Shown: positions 17,149 through 25,899, numbered from the stretch's first letter. The stretch: 64,000 nt of DNA from UBA11650 sp963997925 (GCA_963997925.1 CAXEOX010000001.1:17899-81898), one strand, 5' to 3'. Notes: generated by a model not told the origin, from the sequence alone. Numbers and translations: made by a program.

Positions 17149-18438
17149 TTGACGTCGACTCCCAACGAACTCATCGTCATCAAGCCAGGCTGGCTCATTG
17201 ATGGACAGGGTGGTCCGCCCATCCAAGGGCATGCCGTCACGATCCAGGGAGATCGCATAGCTTGGTGTGGTCCCGCCGAGCAAACCGACGATCCGTCCGG
17301 GCCGGTTCTCGGGCCGGATGGTTCGCCCAGCCCCCAGGTGTTAGACCTGCAAACCGCGACTCTTTTACCCGGACTGATCGACTGCCATACCCACACCAAT
17401 ATGCCCGGAGACGGACGCAGGGGTGAGGACGTAATCAGCGACTCCGACGATGTCCGGCTGTTGCGGTCCGCCAAAAACGTGGAACGGGCGTTGGTGTCGG
17501 GGGTGACCACCCTGTGCGACGCTGGGTCCTGGAACCGTACAGCCTTCTCCCTCAAGGAAGGTATCCGCCAAGGGCTGGTGGCCGGCCCCAGGGTCATGGT
17601 AGCAGGACAGCCGGTTACGGTGACCGGCGGACATCTTTGGTACATGGGCGGCGAGGCCGACGGACCGGAAGAGGTCCGGCAGCGGGTTCGAACGCTCATC
17701 AAAGAGGGAGCGGACTTCATAAAGGTGATAGCCTCCGGCGGCAGCACGGTCACCAGCGACCCCTACCGTCCTTCGCTGACCGTTGAAGAACTGAAGGTAG
17801 CCACATCGGAAGCACACGGACGGAACCGCCCTGTGTCTGCCCATTGCCGCTCCACTGTCGCCATCAACAATGCACTGGATGCTGGCGTTGACGTCATTTT
17901 CCATTGCGCCTTCTACGAGCCTGACCAGTCGTACCGGTACGATCAGGCCACCGCCGAGCGCTTGGCCGAAGGGACTACCTGGGTCAATCCCACCCTATAC
18001 CTGGGAACTTTCCGGAGAACTCAGCTTCGCGCGAAACGGGAACGGGGCGAACTGAATGGCGAAGAAGTGGTCATGCTGGAAAGGCTTGAAGGCAACGCAC
18101 GTTACCGGGAAGACCAGTTCGGCCGGCTCGTCGAGATGGGAGTGAAGTTCGTGGGGGGCTCGGACTGCGGTTGGGGCAGCTATCCCTTCGGTGACTTTCA
18201 GGGCGAATTATTAGCCCTAAATAACATGGGACTGTCCCCCATGCAGTCCATCTTGGCGGGAACCAGGGACGCTGCCACAGCGATGAGGGTTTCAGACAAT
18301 ACCGGGACCATCGAGACCGGAAAAGCAGCCGACCTGCTGCTGGTGGAAGGCAACCCGGTGGAAGAGATAGCCGCTCTACGCCGGGTGCTTGCCGTGTTCC
18401 ATGAGGGAAGTTGGGCCGCTGGGTCTAAGCTGCCGTAA
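17149..18438 (+). CDS. Amidohydrolase, imidazolonepropionase/Xaa-Pro dipeptidase-like
   Basis: 429-residue binuclear metal hydrolase. Ligands: H-T-H in LIDCHTHTNM, the carbamylated lysine in ADFIKVIASGG, His in SAHCRSTVAI and DVIFHCAFYEPD, and Asp in VGGSDCGWG. The C-terminal sandwich shows TGTIETGKAADLLLVEGNP. TTG 17149 start with GAGGAGGG at the right distance. It lies 21 bp after the asparaginase-like gene and is almost certainly co-transcribed with it. The pair would cut two amide bonds in one pathway. Relatives cleave N-acyl or prolyl amides; the substrate is unknown. Confidence 0.9.
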   Translation: MTSTPNELIVIKPGWLIDGQGGPPIQGHAVTIQGDRIAWCGPAEQTDDPSGPVLGPDGSPSPQVLDLQTATLLPGLIDCHTHTNMPGDGRRGEDVISDSDDVRLLRSAKNVERALVSGVTTLCDAGSWNRTAFSLKEGIRQGLVAGPRVMVAGQPVTVTGGHLWYMGGEADGPEEVRQRVRTLIKEGADFIKVIASGGSTVTSDPYRPSLTVEELKVATSEAHGRNRPVSAHCRSTVAINNALDAGVDVIFHCAFYEPDQSYRYDQATAERLAEGTTWVNPTLYLGTFRRTQLRAKRERGELNGEEVVMLERLEGNARYREDQFGRLVEMGVKFVGGSDCGWGSYPFGDFQGELLALNNMGLSPMQSILAGTRDAATAMRVSDNTGTIETGKAADLLLVEGNPVEEIAALRRVLAVFHEGSWAAGSKLP

Positions 18439-18460
18439 GCCGCATCCCCCTCTGACGACA

Positions 18461-18491
18461 GTAGGGGCAGGTTCTTCAAACCTGCCCCTAC
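18461..18491. repeat. GTAGGGGCAGG hairpin repeat, copy 1
   Basis: GTAGGGGCAGGTT, loop, AACCTGCCCCTAC. Same family as the copies at 33431-33459 and 41779-41807. It sits between convergent genes and may act as a terminator for both. Confidence 0.7.
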
Positions 18492-18562
18492 ATTTTGCTC
18501 AGGATGATTGCCACTCAGATTCCATGCGTCTTCGGGGCCTTCCCGAAAACGCAACCGGCATC

Positions 18563-20833
18563 TTACTGGTGGAACAGGTTCAGCGCCGAGCCCAACCGGA
18601 ACCACTCGATCTGGGGTTCGCCCAGGGTATGGTTCAGGCTCAACGTTTCGCTGGTCCCGTCGGAGTGGCTGACGGTGCAAGGGACGGGCTTGCCGGGTGC
18701 CAGTTCAGTCAAACCGGTCAGGCTGATACGATCGTCCTCGCGAATCTTGTCGTAGTCGGCGGAGTCGCTGAACGTCAGAGCCAGCAAGCCCTGTTTCTTC
18801 AGATTTGTCTCGTGGATGCGAGCGAAGCTGCGGGCTATGACCGCGCCACCACCCAGCAATTTCGGCGATAGAGCGGCGTGTTCCCGGCTGCTACCCTCAC
18901 CGTAGTTGGAGTCACCAACCACCACCCACTTCAACCCTTCGGCCTGGTAGTGCCGGGCGATGTGGGAGACGGCTACACCGGTCTCGCCGGATAAGACGTC
19001 CAGCCCCTTGCCGGCCTCGCCGTTGTAGGCGTTGATGCCGCCCATCAAGAAGTTCTCGCTGAACTTGGTGAGGTGTCCCCGGAGGCTCAGCCAAGGACCG
19101 GCGGGGGAGATGTGGTCCGTGGTGCACTTCCCTTGAACTTTCATGACGACGGGCGCGTCCACGATGTCCTTCTGGTCCCATGCAGGCCAGGGGTTGATTA
19201 ACTCGATCCTCGGGCTGTTGGGGTCGACCACCACTTCCACGCTGCTCCCGTCTTCCGGAGGCGCGATATAGGAAGAGTTACCGGGATCGAAATCCTCTTC
19301 CGGAACATCGGGAGCTTGCTTCGGCGGCTCCAGCATAACCGCGTTCCCTTGGGCGTCGGTCAGCGTGTCCGTCATGGGATTGAAGGACAGCCTTCCGGCC
19401 AGAGCCAGGGCCACAGTCATTTCCGGGCTGGCGATGAAGTTCATCGTTTGGGGCCGGGCGTCGTTACGAGCGGGGAAGTTGCGGTTGTAGGACGTAACAA
19501 TAGTATTGGCGTCTTCATTTTCCCGAGCCCGCCGCCACTGTCCGATGCAGGGACCGCAAGCGTTGGCCAGGACCGTTGCACCGATAGACCGTAGGGACTC
19601 CAACTGGCCGTCCCGCTCGATGGTTGCCCGCACCTGTTCGGAACCCGGCGTCACCATCAATTGGGTCGCTATTTCGATGCCAAAAGCTTTGGCTTGCTCC
19701 GCCACGTCAGCCGAGCGACTCATGTCTTCGTAGGAGGAGTTGGTGCAGCTTCCGATCAGCGCAGTAGAAATCTCGTCGATAAACCCATTGGCCGGGTCTT
19801 TGACTTGGGCGGCCAATTCAGAGATCGGGCGGGCCCGGTCCGGAGAGTGTGGGCCCACCAGGTGGGGCTCCAGCTTGCTCAAGTCAATCTCCACGACGCG
19901 GTCAAAGTGGGCCTCCGGATTGTCCAGCACTTCCTGGTCCGCCCGGAACATCTCACGGTTCTGATCGGCCAGGTCCGCCAGTTCGGCACGGTGGGTGGAC
20001 CGGAGATACCGGGCCATCGACTCATCGTAAGGGAAAACCGATGTCGTCGCTCCCAACTCCGCGCCCATGTTTGTGATGGTCGCTTTGCCGGTACAGCTTA
20101 TCGTCTCTGTTCCCGGCCCGAAGTACTCGATGATCGCGTTGGTGGCTCCGGAGACGGTTAGTTCACCTGCTAGATAGAGAATGATGTCTTTGGGGGCGGT
20201 CCATCCATTCAGTCTGCCTGTCAGCTTGACGCCGATGCGGCTAGGATAAAGGACTTCCCAGGGGAGCCCGGCCATAACTTCCACCGCATCGGCCCCGCCC
20301 ACACCCACCGAGCAAGCGCCAAGGCCGCCGGCGTTGGGTGTATGGGAATCGGTGCCGATAATCATCGCTCCGGGGAAAGCGTACTGCTCCAGGTTTACTT
20401 GGTGCAGGATACCCGCGCCGGGACCCCAGAAGCCCACGCCGAATTTGGCGGCGGCGGAGCGCAGAAAATCGTAAACCTCACCGTTTTCCGACACGGACTC
20501 GTTCAAGTCGGAAGATGCTCCAACCCGAGCTTGAATCAGGTGGTCGCAGTGAACACTGGTTGGGACTGCGGTGCTGGCCCGGCGGGTCTGCATGAACACC
20601 AGCATGGCAGTCTGGCCCAAAACGTCTTGTAGAATCACTCGGTCTGGGCGAGCCAGCAGGTAGCTCTTGCCAGCCTCCAACTCCTGGTTTTCCGGATCGT
20701 CCAGGTGGGAAAGGACCAGCTTGTCCGCCAACCCCAGGGGCCTACCCAGTCTCGGGCGAACAATCTCCAAGTTATTGCGCATGATTGTGTATGCGTTAGC
20801 TACAAATTCAGGTGTTGAATCAATTACCGGCAT
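18563..20833 (-). CDS. acnA: Aconitate hydratase, mitochondrial-type
   Basis: TCA-cycle enzyme interconverting citrate and isocitrate; cytoplasmic, with a [4Fe-4S] cluster. 756 residues, the length of mitochondrial-type aconitases. Cluster cysteines C363 (GSCTNSS), C426 and C429 (ACGPC). Substrate-site blocks: VHCDHLIQA near 94, GTDSHTPNAGG near 160, and the swivelling domain with VGDSNYGEGSSREHAALSP and ARIHETNLKKQG. ATG 20833 is preceded by ACGGGAGATCTGC. Single gene with the cupin remnant upstream. This is the clearest core-metabolism gene in the window. Confidence 0.96.
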   Translation of the reverse strand: MPVIDSTPEFVANAYTIMRNNLEIVRPRLGRPLGLADKLVLSHLDDPENQELEAGKSYLLARPDRVILQDVLGQTAMLVFMQTRRASTAVPTSVHCDHLIQARVGASSDLNESVSENGEVYDFLRSAAAKFGVGFWGPGAGILHQVNLEQYAFPGAMIIGTDSHTPNAGGLGACSVGVGGADAVEVMAGLPWEVLYPSRIGVKLTGRLNGWTAPKDIILYLAGELTVSGATNAIIEYFGPGTETISCTGKATITNMGAELGATTSVFPYDESMARYLRSTHRAELADLADQNREMFRADQEVLDNPEAHFDRVVEIDLSKLEPHLVGPHSPDRARPISELAAQVKDPANGFIDEISTALIGSCTNSSYEDMSRSADVAEQAKAFGIEIATQLMVTPGSEQVRATIERDGQLESLRSIGATVLANACGPCIGQWRRARENEDANTIVTSYNRNFPARNDARPQTMNFIASPEMTVALALAGRLSFNPMTDTLTDAQGNAVMLEPPKQAPDVPEEDFDPGNSSYIAPPEDGSSVEVVVDPNSPRIELINPWPAWDQKDIVDAPVVMKVQGKCTTDHISPAGPWLSLRGHLTKFSENFLMGGINAYNGEAGKGLDVLSGETGVAVSHIARHYQAEGLKWVVVGDSNYGEGSSREHAALSPKLLGGGAVIARSFARIHETNLKKQGLLALTFSDSADYDKIREDDRISLTGLTELAPGKPVPCTVSHSDGTSETLSLNHTLGEPQIEWFRLGSALNLFHQ

Positions 20834-21011
20834 TGCAGATCTCCCGTTTCAAGTGGATTGCATTTAGGCGGATTGAGCCCCAATAAACTGCTCAACAAGG
20901 ACATCGGCGAGTGTATCAGCACCTCGCCACGGCGTCAAACTAACCGCCTCTTGGAGACGTAAAAGCCCACCTTATGATAGAGGTAATTTTCCCGGCATCG
21001 CACCTTGAGCT

Positions 21012-21116
21012 TTAACCAAGAGGAGGACCCACGATTTCCTGGTTGTATTTCTCGGAGACGGCCTTGAGCCTTTCAACGTAAGAACCCGCTGCGCCCTTCT
21101 TGATATGGATGGCGCG
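21012..21116 (-). pseudogene. Remnant: C-terminal end of a small cupin-type protein
   Basis: 34 codons between two stops read HIKKGAAGSYVERLKA then EKYNQEIVGPPLG-stop, the usual last segment of single-domain cupins (…YG.E.VGPPL). No start or cupin barrel precedes it. It lies in the 365-bp gap (20834-21198) between aconitase and Nudix genes, otherwise without recognisable features. Confidence 0.5.
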
Positions 21117-21198
21117 TTACGCGGTTACAAGCCGATCGATCGGTTCCGTGTCATGCGGGGATAATTACCTTGCGTAAGGGGAAGTGGGAAGATGGGTA

Positions 21199-21687
21199 TT
21201 ATCCAAGAAATAATGTATAAGTCCCACGGCCAGCCTGGGTGATGGTCTGGGGAAACAAAACCCGATGGTCGGCTGACAGCGCCTGCTTGGCGACTTCCAC
21301 GTTGATGGCCCCGATCTGCTCTATGGCCAGTATCTCTTCCAAGGTGAAGAATTCGGCCCTATCTACTTCTGTCATGTCTGGTTTAGGCTCGCCGCTTAGA
21401 CCGTTGAGCAACATCACCACGTAGATGCTGTTGCCACCGTCTTCGTCGTAGCGGTTCCTGATACCCAGCACGCCTTGAACCTCAGCCGTGACCCCGGCCT
21501 CCTCCTCCACTTCACGCACCACTGCCTTCTCGATGGTTTCGTCCTGCTCGACGAACCCACCGGGTACCTGCCAGTTACCATGGCCTCGGCGTGACAAGCG
21601 GCGCACTAAAAGCAGGCGCCCGTCTCGCACCACGGCTCCGCCTACGCCGACGTTATATCCGGTGTTGTATCTTTCCGGTGGAGGCAT
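21199..21687 (-). CDS. Nudix hydrolase
   Basis: 162-residue pyrophosphohydrolase. The Nudix box GX5EX7REVXEEXGV is complete at residues 44-66 (GFVEQDE … REVEEEAGV). The N-terminus has VGVGGAVVRDGRLLLVRR and WQVPGGFV. Such proteins cleave nucleoside-diphosphate-X compounds (oxidised nucleotides, ADP-ribose, NADH); this one most resembles the ADP-ribose/NADH type, with a weak claim to specificity. It is divergent from the decarboxylase cassette at 21.87 kb, with 180 bp between. Confidence 0.92.
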   Translation of the reverse strand: MPPPERYNTGYNVGVGGAVVRDGRLLLVRRLSRRGHGNWQVPGGFVEQDETIEKAVVREVEEEAGVTAEVQGVLGIRNRYDEDGGNSIYVVMLLNGLSGEPKPDMTEVDRAEFFTLEEILAIEQIGAINVEVAKQALSADHRVLFPQTITQAGRGTYTLFLG

Positions 21688-21869
21688 ACGTTATCCACGC
21701 TCCCTTGAGGGTTTCTTTGGGAAGACATGCTACCAGAAATCAGGCGTGAAGGCGGCATGACTATGCGGTAGCCCCGGCTAGAGATATAATCATGGCTGTT
21801 TGCTGGCCGACAGCGAACTTCCGATTCTTTCCCTTAGTAACGAAATGCGTTCCCGGAGAGGTGACTGAA

Positions 21870-22385
21870 ATGACTCAACAATCGGCTGAGCTTAGCCCAC
21901 AAACGGTATTGGATGAACTGAAGAAGAACGGCGTTACCCACGTCGTCTGGCTACCCGACAGCGAGACCAACTGGCTGTATCTGCTGATGCAGGCAGAACC
22001 GACCATCGACCTCATCACCGTTAGCCGGGAAGGTCAGGCATTTTCCACCGCTGCGGGCCTGGCGGTGGGCGGGGCAAAACCCGTGATTCTGATTCAGAAC
22101 ACCGGGCTACAGGAGTCGGGCGACTCGATGCGCGGTTGGACCATGGGCATGCACATACCGGTGGTCTTGATGGTCGGGTATCGGGGCTACACCCGCCACG
22201 GCGACAACTCCGACACCGCCGCCACCTACACCGAGCCCTTCTTGAACGCCTACAACATCAAGTACTACCTGATCGAGAACAATGACGATGCCGGCCGGAT
22301 CACCCGCGCCTTTGAGGAAGCCGACAAAGCCCAAGGCCCCGTGGCGGTCTTAGTAGGCGACGAGTTCCACGGATTCAATCGCTAA
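21870..22385 (+). CDS. TPP-dependent 2-oxo acid decarboxylase, alpha subunit (sulfopyruvate/phosphonopyruvate type)
   Basis: 171-residue pyrimidine-binding (PYR) half of a thiamine-pyrophosphate enzyme. The catalytic Glu is E54 in ITVSREGQAFSTAAGLAVGG. Other family blocks are VVWLPDSETNWLYLLM, NTGLQESGDSMRGW and VLMVGYRGYTRHGD, as in sulfopyruvate decarboxylase ComD and phosphonopyruvate decarboxylase. ATG 21870 follows GGAGAGGTGACTGAA. The PP half is the next gene, 58 bp on. The product of the complex would be an aldehyde (sulfoacetaldehyde if the substrate is sulfopyruvate), which the downstream Zn dehydrogenase could convert. The substrate is inferred from subunit layout, not residues. Confidence 0.82.
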   Translation: MTQQSAELSPQTVLDELKKNGVTHVVWLPDSETNWLYLLMQAEPTIDLITVSREGQAFSTAAGLAVGGAKPVILIQNTGLQESGDSMRGWTMGMHIPVVLMVGYRGYTRHGDNSDTAATYTEPFLNAYNIKYYLIENNDDAGRITRAFEEADKAQGPVAVLVGDEFHGFNR

Positions 22386-22443
22386 TAGCACCCCGGAATA
22401 TCGGGCTTCCCGGCCATTAACGTGAAATATTAGGAGACACTAG

Positions 22444-23031
22444 ATGATTCATACAGAAGAAATGTTCAAGGTCTTTGCCCAGTACCGGGGCAACGCGATA
22501 GTCATCCCGGGCCGCGGTGGACGCCACTGGCACACAATCACCGATCAGCCGTCACGGGACGTGCCTCTCGGCGACCCGGCCATGGGCGGCCACGGCTCCT
22601 TCGGATTGGGATTCGCTCTCGCCCGCCCCAACGAAAAGGTGATTCTCTTCGACTCGGAGGGAGACATCTTGATGAACATGGGTGCGTTGCCCACCATCGC
22701 CGAGAAGGCCCCGCCGAATTTCTACCACTTCATGCTTGACAACGAGGTCTATGCGACGACCGGCGGCCAACCGGTGCCCAACGCCAAGAACATCGCCTAC
22801 GACGTGATAGCCAAGGGTTCCGGCTATCCCTCTACCTTCTCCTTCGACAACCTGGAAGACTTCACCAACAACATCGAAGCGATCCTGAACGCCCCCGGCC
22901 CGGTGTTCGTGGCCCTGAAAGTCCACCCGGAAGTGGAGAACGTCCCCATCGGCCAGAGAATCCGCTGGAACCCGCGCACCCGTGACAAGGTTATCGAAGA
23001 CTTGCAGGCAGCGATCGGACCGCGAAAGTAA
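22444..23031 (+). CDS. TPP-dependent 2-oxo acid decarboxylase, beta subunit (sulfopyruvate/phosphonopyruvate type)
   Basis: 195-residue pyrophosphate-binding half. The TPP/Mg motif runs from E72-G73-D74 (DSEGDILMNMGALPTIA) to N100 (FMLDNEVYATTGGQP), with the first Gly of the GDG signature replaced by Glu. PLGDPAMGGHGSFGLGFALA precedes it. As in ComE the PYR and PP domains are separate polypeptides. ATG 22444 has TTAGGAGACACTAG. It precedes a nitroreductase by 10 bp, so the four genes from 21.87 to 24.81 kb form one operon. Confidence 0.85.
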   Translation: MIHTEEMFKVFAQYRGNAIVIPGRGGRHWHTITDQPSRDVPLGDPAMGGHGSFGLGFALARPNEKVILFDSEGDILMNMGALPTIAEKAPPNFYHFMLDNEVYATTGGQPVPNAKNIAYDVIAKGSGYPSTFSFDNLEDFTNNIEAILNAPGPVFVALKVHPEVENVPIGQRIRWNPRTRDKVIEDLQAAIGPRK

Positions 23032-23041
23032 GGAGCAACGA

Positions 23042-23668
23042 ATGACCGAGAGCATCGACCTGTTCGAGGCCATCGATACACAGCGGGGCATACGCCGATT
23101 CAAGCCCGACCCGGTCCCCGACGAACTCATCACCCGCCTGGTGCAGGCCGCTATCAAAGCGCCATCAGGCGGGGTTAGGCAAGGTTGGAGCTTCATCGTT
23201 ATTCGGGACCAGGACACCAAGGACAGGATCGGAGAGCTTTACCGAACCGGGGATAGATTCTCGATCACTCCCGAATTGACCGGTCAGGTGCGGCGCGTCT
23301 ACGGCGCCGCCCAATATCTGGAAGATCACATGGAGGACGTGCCTGCCTTCATACTGGCCTGCATCCAGGCCAACCCTGACGGCTCCTATTCGGCTGCATC
23401 CATATTCCCTGCCGTCCAGAACATCCTACTGGCGGCGCGGGGGCTTGGGCTGGGGTGTTGTTTGACTACCCGGCAGACAAGGTTCGAGAAAGATATCAAA
23501 GAACTGCTCAACATCCCCGACGACGTCGCCACGGCGGCCCTGTTACCGCTAGGGTTTCCCGCCGAGGGCGTAGGATACGGTCCCACCAGGCGCAGAGCGC
23601 TGGAAGAAGTAGCATTTGACGGCTTGTGGGGAAACGGTTGGCAGCTTCCCGAATCCAGCCAATCATAA
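23042..23668 (+). CDS. Nitroreductase family FMN-dependent oxidoreductase
   Basis: 208-residue homodimeric flavoprotein using NAD(P)H. Family blocks: TQRGIRRFKPDPVPDE (FMN phosphate contact), AAIKAPSGGVRQGWSFIVI, the helix IFPAVQNILLAARGLGLGCCLT, and LLPLGFPAEG. ATG 23042 has AAGGAGCAACGA; a longer form starting inside the previous gene is unlikely. It lies 10 bp after the decarboxylase beta subunit, so it probably takes part in the same pathway, for example by reducing a double bond or quinone-like intermediate. The precise substrate is unknown. Confidence 0.88.
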   Translation: MTESIDLFEAIDTQRGIRRFKPDPVPDELITRLVQAAIKAPSGGVRQGWSFIVIRDQDTKDRIGELYRTGDRFSITPELTGQVRRVYGAAQYLEDHMEDVPAFILACIQANPDGSYSAASIFPAVQNILLAARGLGLGCCLTTRQTRFEKDIKELLNIPDDVATAALLPLGFPAEGVGYGPTRRRALEEVAFDGLWGNGWQLPESSQS

Positions 23669-23721
23669 GTGACCAAATTCGGACGTTTCAATCACCCGGC
23701 TAATAGGTAAGGAGATCTGAA

Positions 23722-24807
23722 ATGCCCCATCAGGTCAACGGAATAGTCGCTACTGCCAAAGGCGCCGAGGTATCGTTACAGAGCATCCTGGTTCCCGATC
23801 CAGGCCCCGGCGAGGCTTTGATTCGGGTTAAAGCCTGCGGCGTCTGCCACACCGACCTGCACTACCGGGAAGGCGCGATCAACGACGAGTTTCCCTTCCT
23901 ACTGGGACATGAAGCTTCTGGCACGGTGGAGAGCGTAGGAGATGGCGTGAACAACGTCGCTCCGGGAGACTTCGTCATAATCGCCTGGCGATCTCCCTGC
24001 GGCACCTGCCGCTCCTGCCAGCGCGGGCGGCCCTGGTACTGCTTCTCCAGCCGCAACGCCCAGCAGCCCATGACTCTGGCCGACGGTACTCCCCTGTCGC
24101 CCGCCTTGGGTATCGGCGCTTTCGCCGAGTTGACCCTGGTGGACGCCGGACAAGCCGTAAAGATTAACCCCGACGCCAGTCCCCAAGCCGCCGGCCTGGT
24201 GGGCTGCGGCATCATGGCCGGTCTGGGAGCCGCCATCAACACCGGCGGCGTGTCCCGGGGCGATTCTGTTGCCGTCTTTGGATGCGGGGGTGTTGGCGAC
24301 GCCGCCATCGCCGGAGCGAAACTGGCCGGGGCCCACACCATCATCGGCGTGGACATCGACGATCGTAAGCTGGAGTGGGCCAAAGAATTCGGCGCCACCC
24401 ACACGGTCAACGCTTCTCAGACCGACCCCGTCGAAGCCATAAGGGCGCTAACCGGGGGCAACGGCGCTAACATCACCATCGAGGCTGTCGGCAGCCCAAG
24501 AACCTACGAGCAAGCCTTCTACGCCCGCGACCACGCCGGAACGTTGGTTCAGGTGGGCGTTCCCAGCCCTGACATGAAGATAGAACTGCCCCTGATAGAG
24601 TTGTTCGGACGGGGCGGGTCCCTCAAGTCTTCTTGGTACGGCGACTGTCTACCCAGCCGCGACTTCCCCATGTACATAGACCTGTACCTGCAAGGCCGCC
24701 TGGATCTGGACAGATTCGTATCGGAAACCATCCCTCTAGACGGCGTTGAAGACGCCTTCCACAAGATGGAGCGGGGAGAAGTGCTGCGGTCGGTGGTGGT
24801 TTTTTAG
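23722..24807 (+). CDS. Zinc-dependent alcohol dehydrogenase (class III / mycothiol-type)
   Basis: 361-residue MDR-family dehydrogenase. Catalytic zinc: C42 (GVCHTDLHY), H63-E64 (LGHEASG). Structural zinc: C93, C96, C99 and C107 (SPCGTCRSCQRG … WYC). Rossmann motif VFGCGGVGDAA followed by GVDIDDRKL, the acidic pair indicating NAD. GRGGSLKSSWYGDCLP resembles the S-(hydroxymethyl)thiol dehydrogenase branch. ATG 23722 follows AAGGAGATCTGAA. Placed last in the TPP decarboxylase / nitroreductase operon, it probably oxidises or reduces the aldehyde formed there. Whether a thiol adduct is the real substrate cannot be read from sequence. Confidence 0.9.
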   Translation: MPHQVNGIVATAKGAEVSLQSILVPDPGPGEALIRVKACGVCHTDLHYREGAINDEFPFLLGHEASGTVESVGDGVNNVAPGDFVIIAWRSPCGTCRSCQRGRPWYCFSSRNAQQPMTLADGTPLSPALGIGAFAELTLVDAGQAVKINPDASPQAAGLVGCGIMAGLGAAINTGGVSRGDSVAVFGCGGVGDAAIAGAKLAGAHTIIGVDIDDRKLEWAKEFGATHTVNASQTDPVEAIRALTGGNGANITIEAVGSPRTYEQAFYARDHAGTLVQVGVPSPDMKIELPLIELFGRGGSLKSSWYGDCLPSRDFPMYIDLYLQGRLDLDRFVSETIPLDGVEDAFHKMERGEVLRSVVVF

Positions 24808-24975
24808 CCGTCCATTTTCCTTTTCCAAGACGCCCATCGGTTTGGTACACAGTAATATCGCTGGACCATTATTCACGTTTGCCTGGGGCATATTCATATA
24901 ACCCCCCCAAACCTCCCCTCCCCGGCATACGTACCCCACAACCAGTGACCAATGGTCCCTTTTGTTCGGGCCGTA

Positions 24976-25042
24976 CTACCCTTCCTAGCCATGGAGGGTA
25001 GTCTTAACCTCACCGTAGGGAACGACCTACTCTACGTTCCCT
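24976..25042 (+). promoter_or_regulatory. Two inverted repeats upstream of the UspA gene
   Basis: CTACCC…GGGTAG at 24976-25001, and AGGGAACG-N10-CGTTCCCT at 25017-25042 ending 12 bp before the start codon and touching the GGGAGG RBS. A regulator or RNA hairpin at this site could block translation. It lies in a 247-bp gap that is otherwise empty. Confidence 0.4.
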
Positions 25043-25054
25043 GGGAGGCAAGCG

Positions 25055-25603
25055 ATGTATTCTGAGATTCTAGTGCCGTTAGACGGGTCTCACTTATCGG
25101 AGCAAGTACTGCCTTACGTGCGAATGCTGGCAGGCTCGTTCAGACTGCCGGTCCATCTGTTCCAGCCGTACAGCCCGGTCTCCGAGGAACTAGCTGACCC
25201 GCTTCACGGCCGGTATCGGGACGCCGTGTCCGAGTCCTACCGAAACGAGGCTACGGATTATCTTCACACCATTGGTCAGACGATGGAAGAGATTGGCGTG
25301 GCGGTTAGATACTCGGTACGGGAAGGGAGACCCGCACATCTGATTGTCGATGAGGCGGAGAAGAATCCGGGCGCGTTGATCGCCATGTCGACCCACGGTC
25401 GTTCCGGTGTCAGCCGGTGGCTGCTGGGCAGCATCACCAACAAGGTCCTGCATGCCACCAACGCCCCGCTGCTTGTGGTACGGGCCAGCGAGGGAGAGGA
25501 CACCACTCCTCCTTCTGAATTGACTTCCATCATCGTACAGTTGGACGGCTCCACATTGGCCGAGGAGAGCCTTTCCCACGTCACCGACCTCGCAAGAAAA
25601 TGA
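25055..25603 (+). CDS. Universal stress protein (UspA), first part of a split tandem protein
   Basis: 182 residues. Domain 1 (1-148) is complete: ILVPLDGSHLSEQVLPYV, the ATP loop AMSTHGRSGVSRWLLGSITNKVL and LLVVRAS. Domain 2 starts at about 157 (SIIVQLDGSTLAEESLSHV) and is cut after LARK by TGA. The next frame begins with ATG overlapping this stop (ATGA) and continues domain 2 exactly where it breaks. Usp tandem proteins bind ATP/AMP in the cytoplasm and act in stress survival. The join lies in AAAA; re-reading one A would give a normal protein of about 281 residues. Frameshift mutation, sequencing error or translational coupling are all possible. Confidence 0.85.
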   Translation: MYSEILVPLDGSHLSEQVLPYVRMLAGSFRLPVHLFQPYSPVSEELADPLHGRYRDAVSESYRNEATDYLHTIGQTMEEIGVAVRYSVREGRPAHLIVDEAEKNPGALIAMSTHGRSGVSRWLLGSITNKVLHATNAPLLVVRASEGEDTTPPSELTSIIVQLDGSTLAEESLSHVTDLARK

Positions 25604-25899
25604 ACCTAAAGGTGATTTTGGTGCGAGTGGAGAGCGACGGCGAAGAGGTAAGCAACAATTACCTCCATGCGATTCGGGACAGGTTGTCAGATGAGGGAGT
25701 GGCATCGGTGGAAAAGCGGGTGCTACACGGTCATCCCGCAGTCACCATAGTTGACCTAGCCCATGAGACTGCGAAAAGCCTGGTAACTATGACGACTCAC
25801 GTCCGCTCCGGGATAGGCCGGTGGGTCTTGGGCAGCGTAACGGATAGGGTCGTACGGCATTCAGGAGACCCGGTGTTGGTGATTCGCTCTTCGGATTAA
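25600..25899 (+). CDS. Universal stress protein, second part (rest of domain 2)
   Basis: 99 residues that complete the second Usp domain of the preceding gene: NLKVILVRVESDGEEV, then VLHGHPAVTIVDLAHETAKSLVTMTTH, the ATP loop VRSGIGRWVLGSVTDRVVRHSGDPVLVIRSS. It has no RBS of its own and starts at an ATG overlapping the stop of the first part. Alone it would lack the first beta strand and the Asp of the fold, so it is only meaningful fused to, or coupled with, the upstream part. Confidence 0.8.
   Translation: MNLKVILVRVESDGEEVSNNYLHAIRDRLSDEGVASVEKRVLHGHPAVTIVDLAHETAKSLVTMTTHVRSGIGRWVLGSVTDRVVRHSGDPVLVIRSSD

Noticed and set aside
25595..25605. Programmed -1 frameshift in uspA
   Set aside because: Only A4, no classical X-XXY-YYZ heptamer and no stem examined downstream; kept as a possibility in findings but not claimed.
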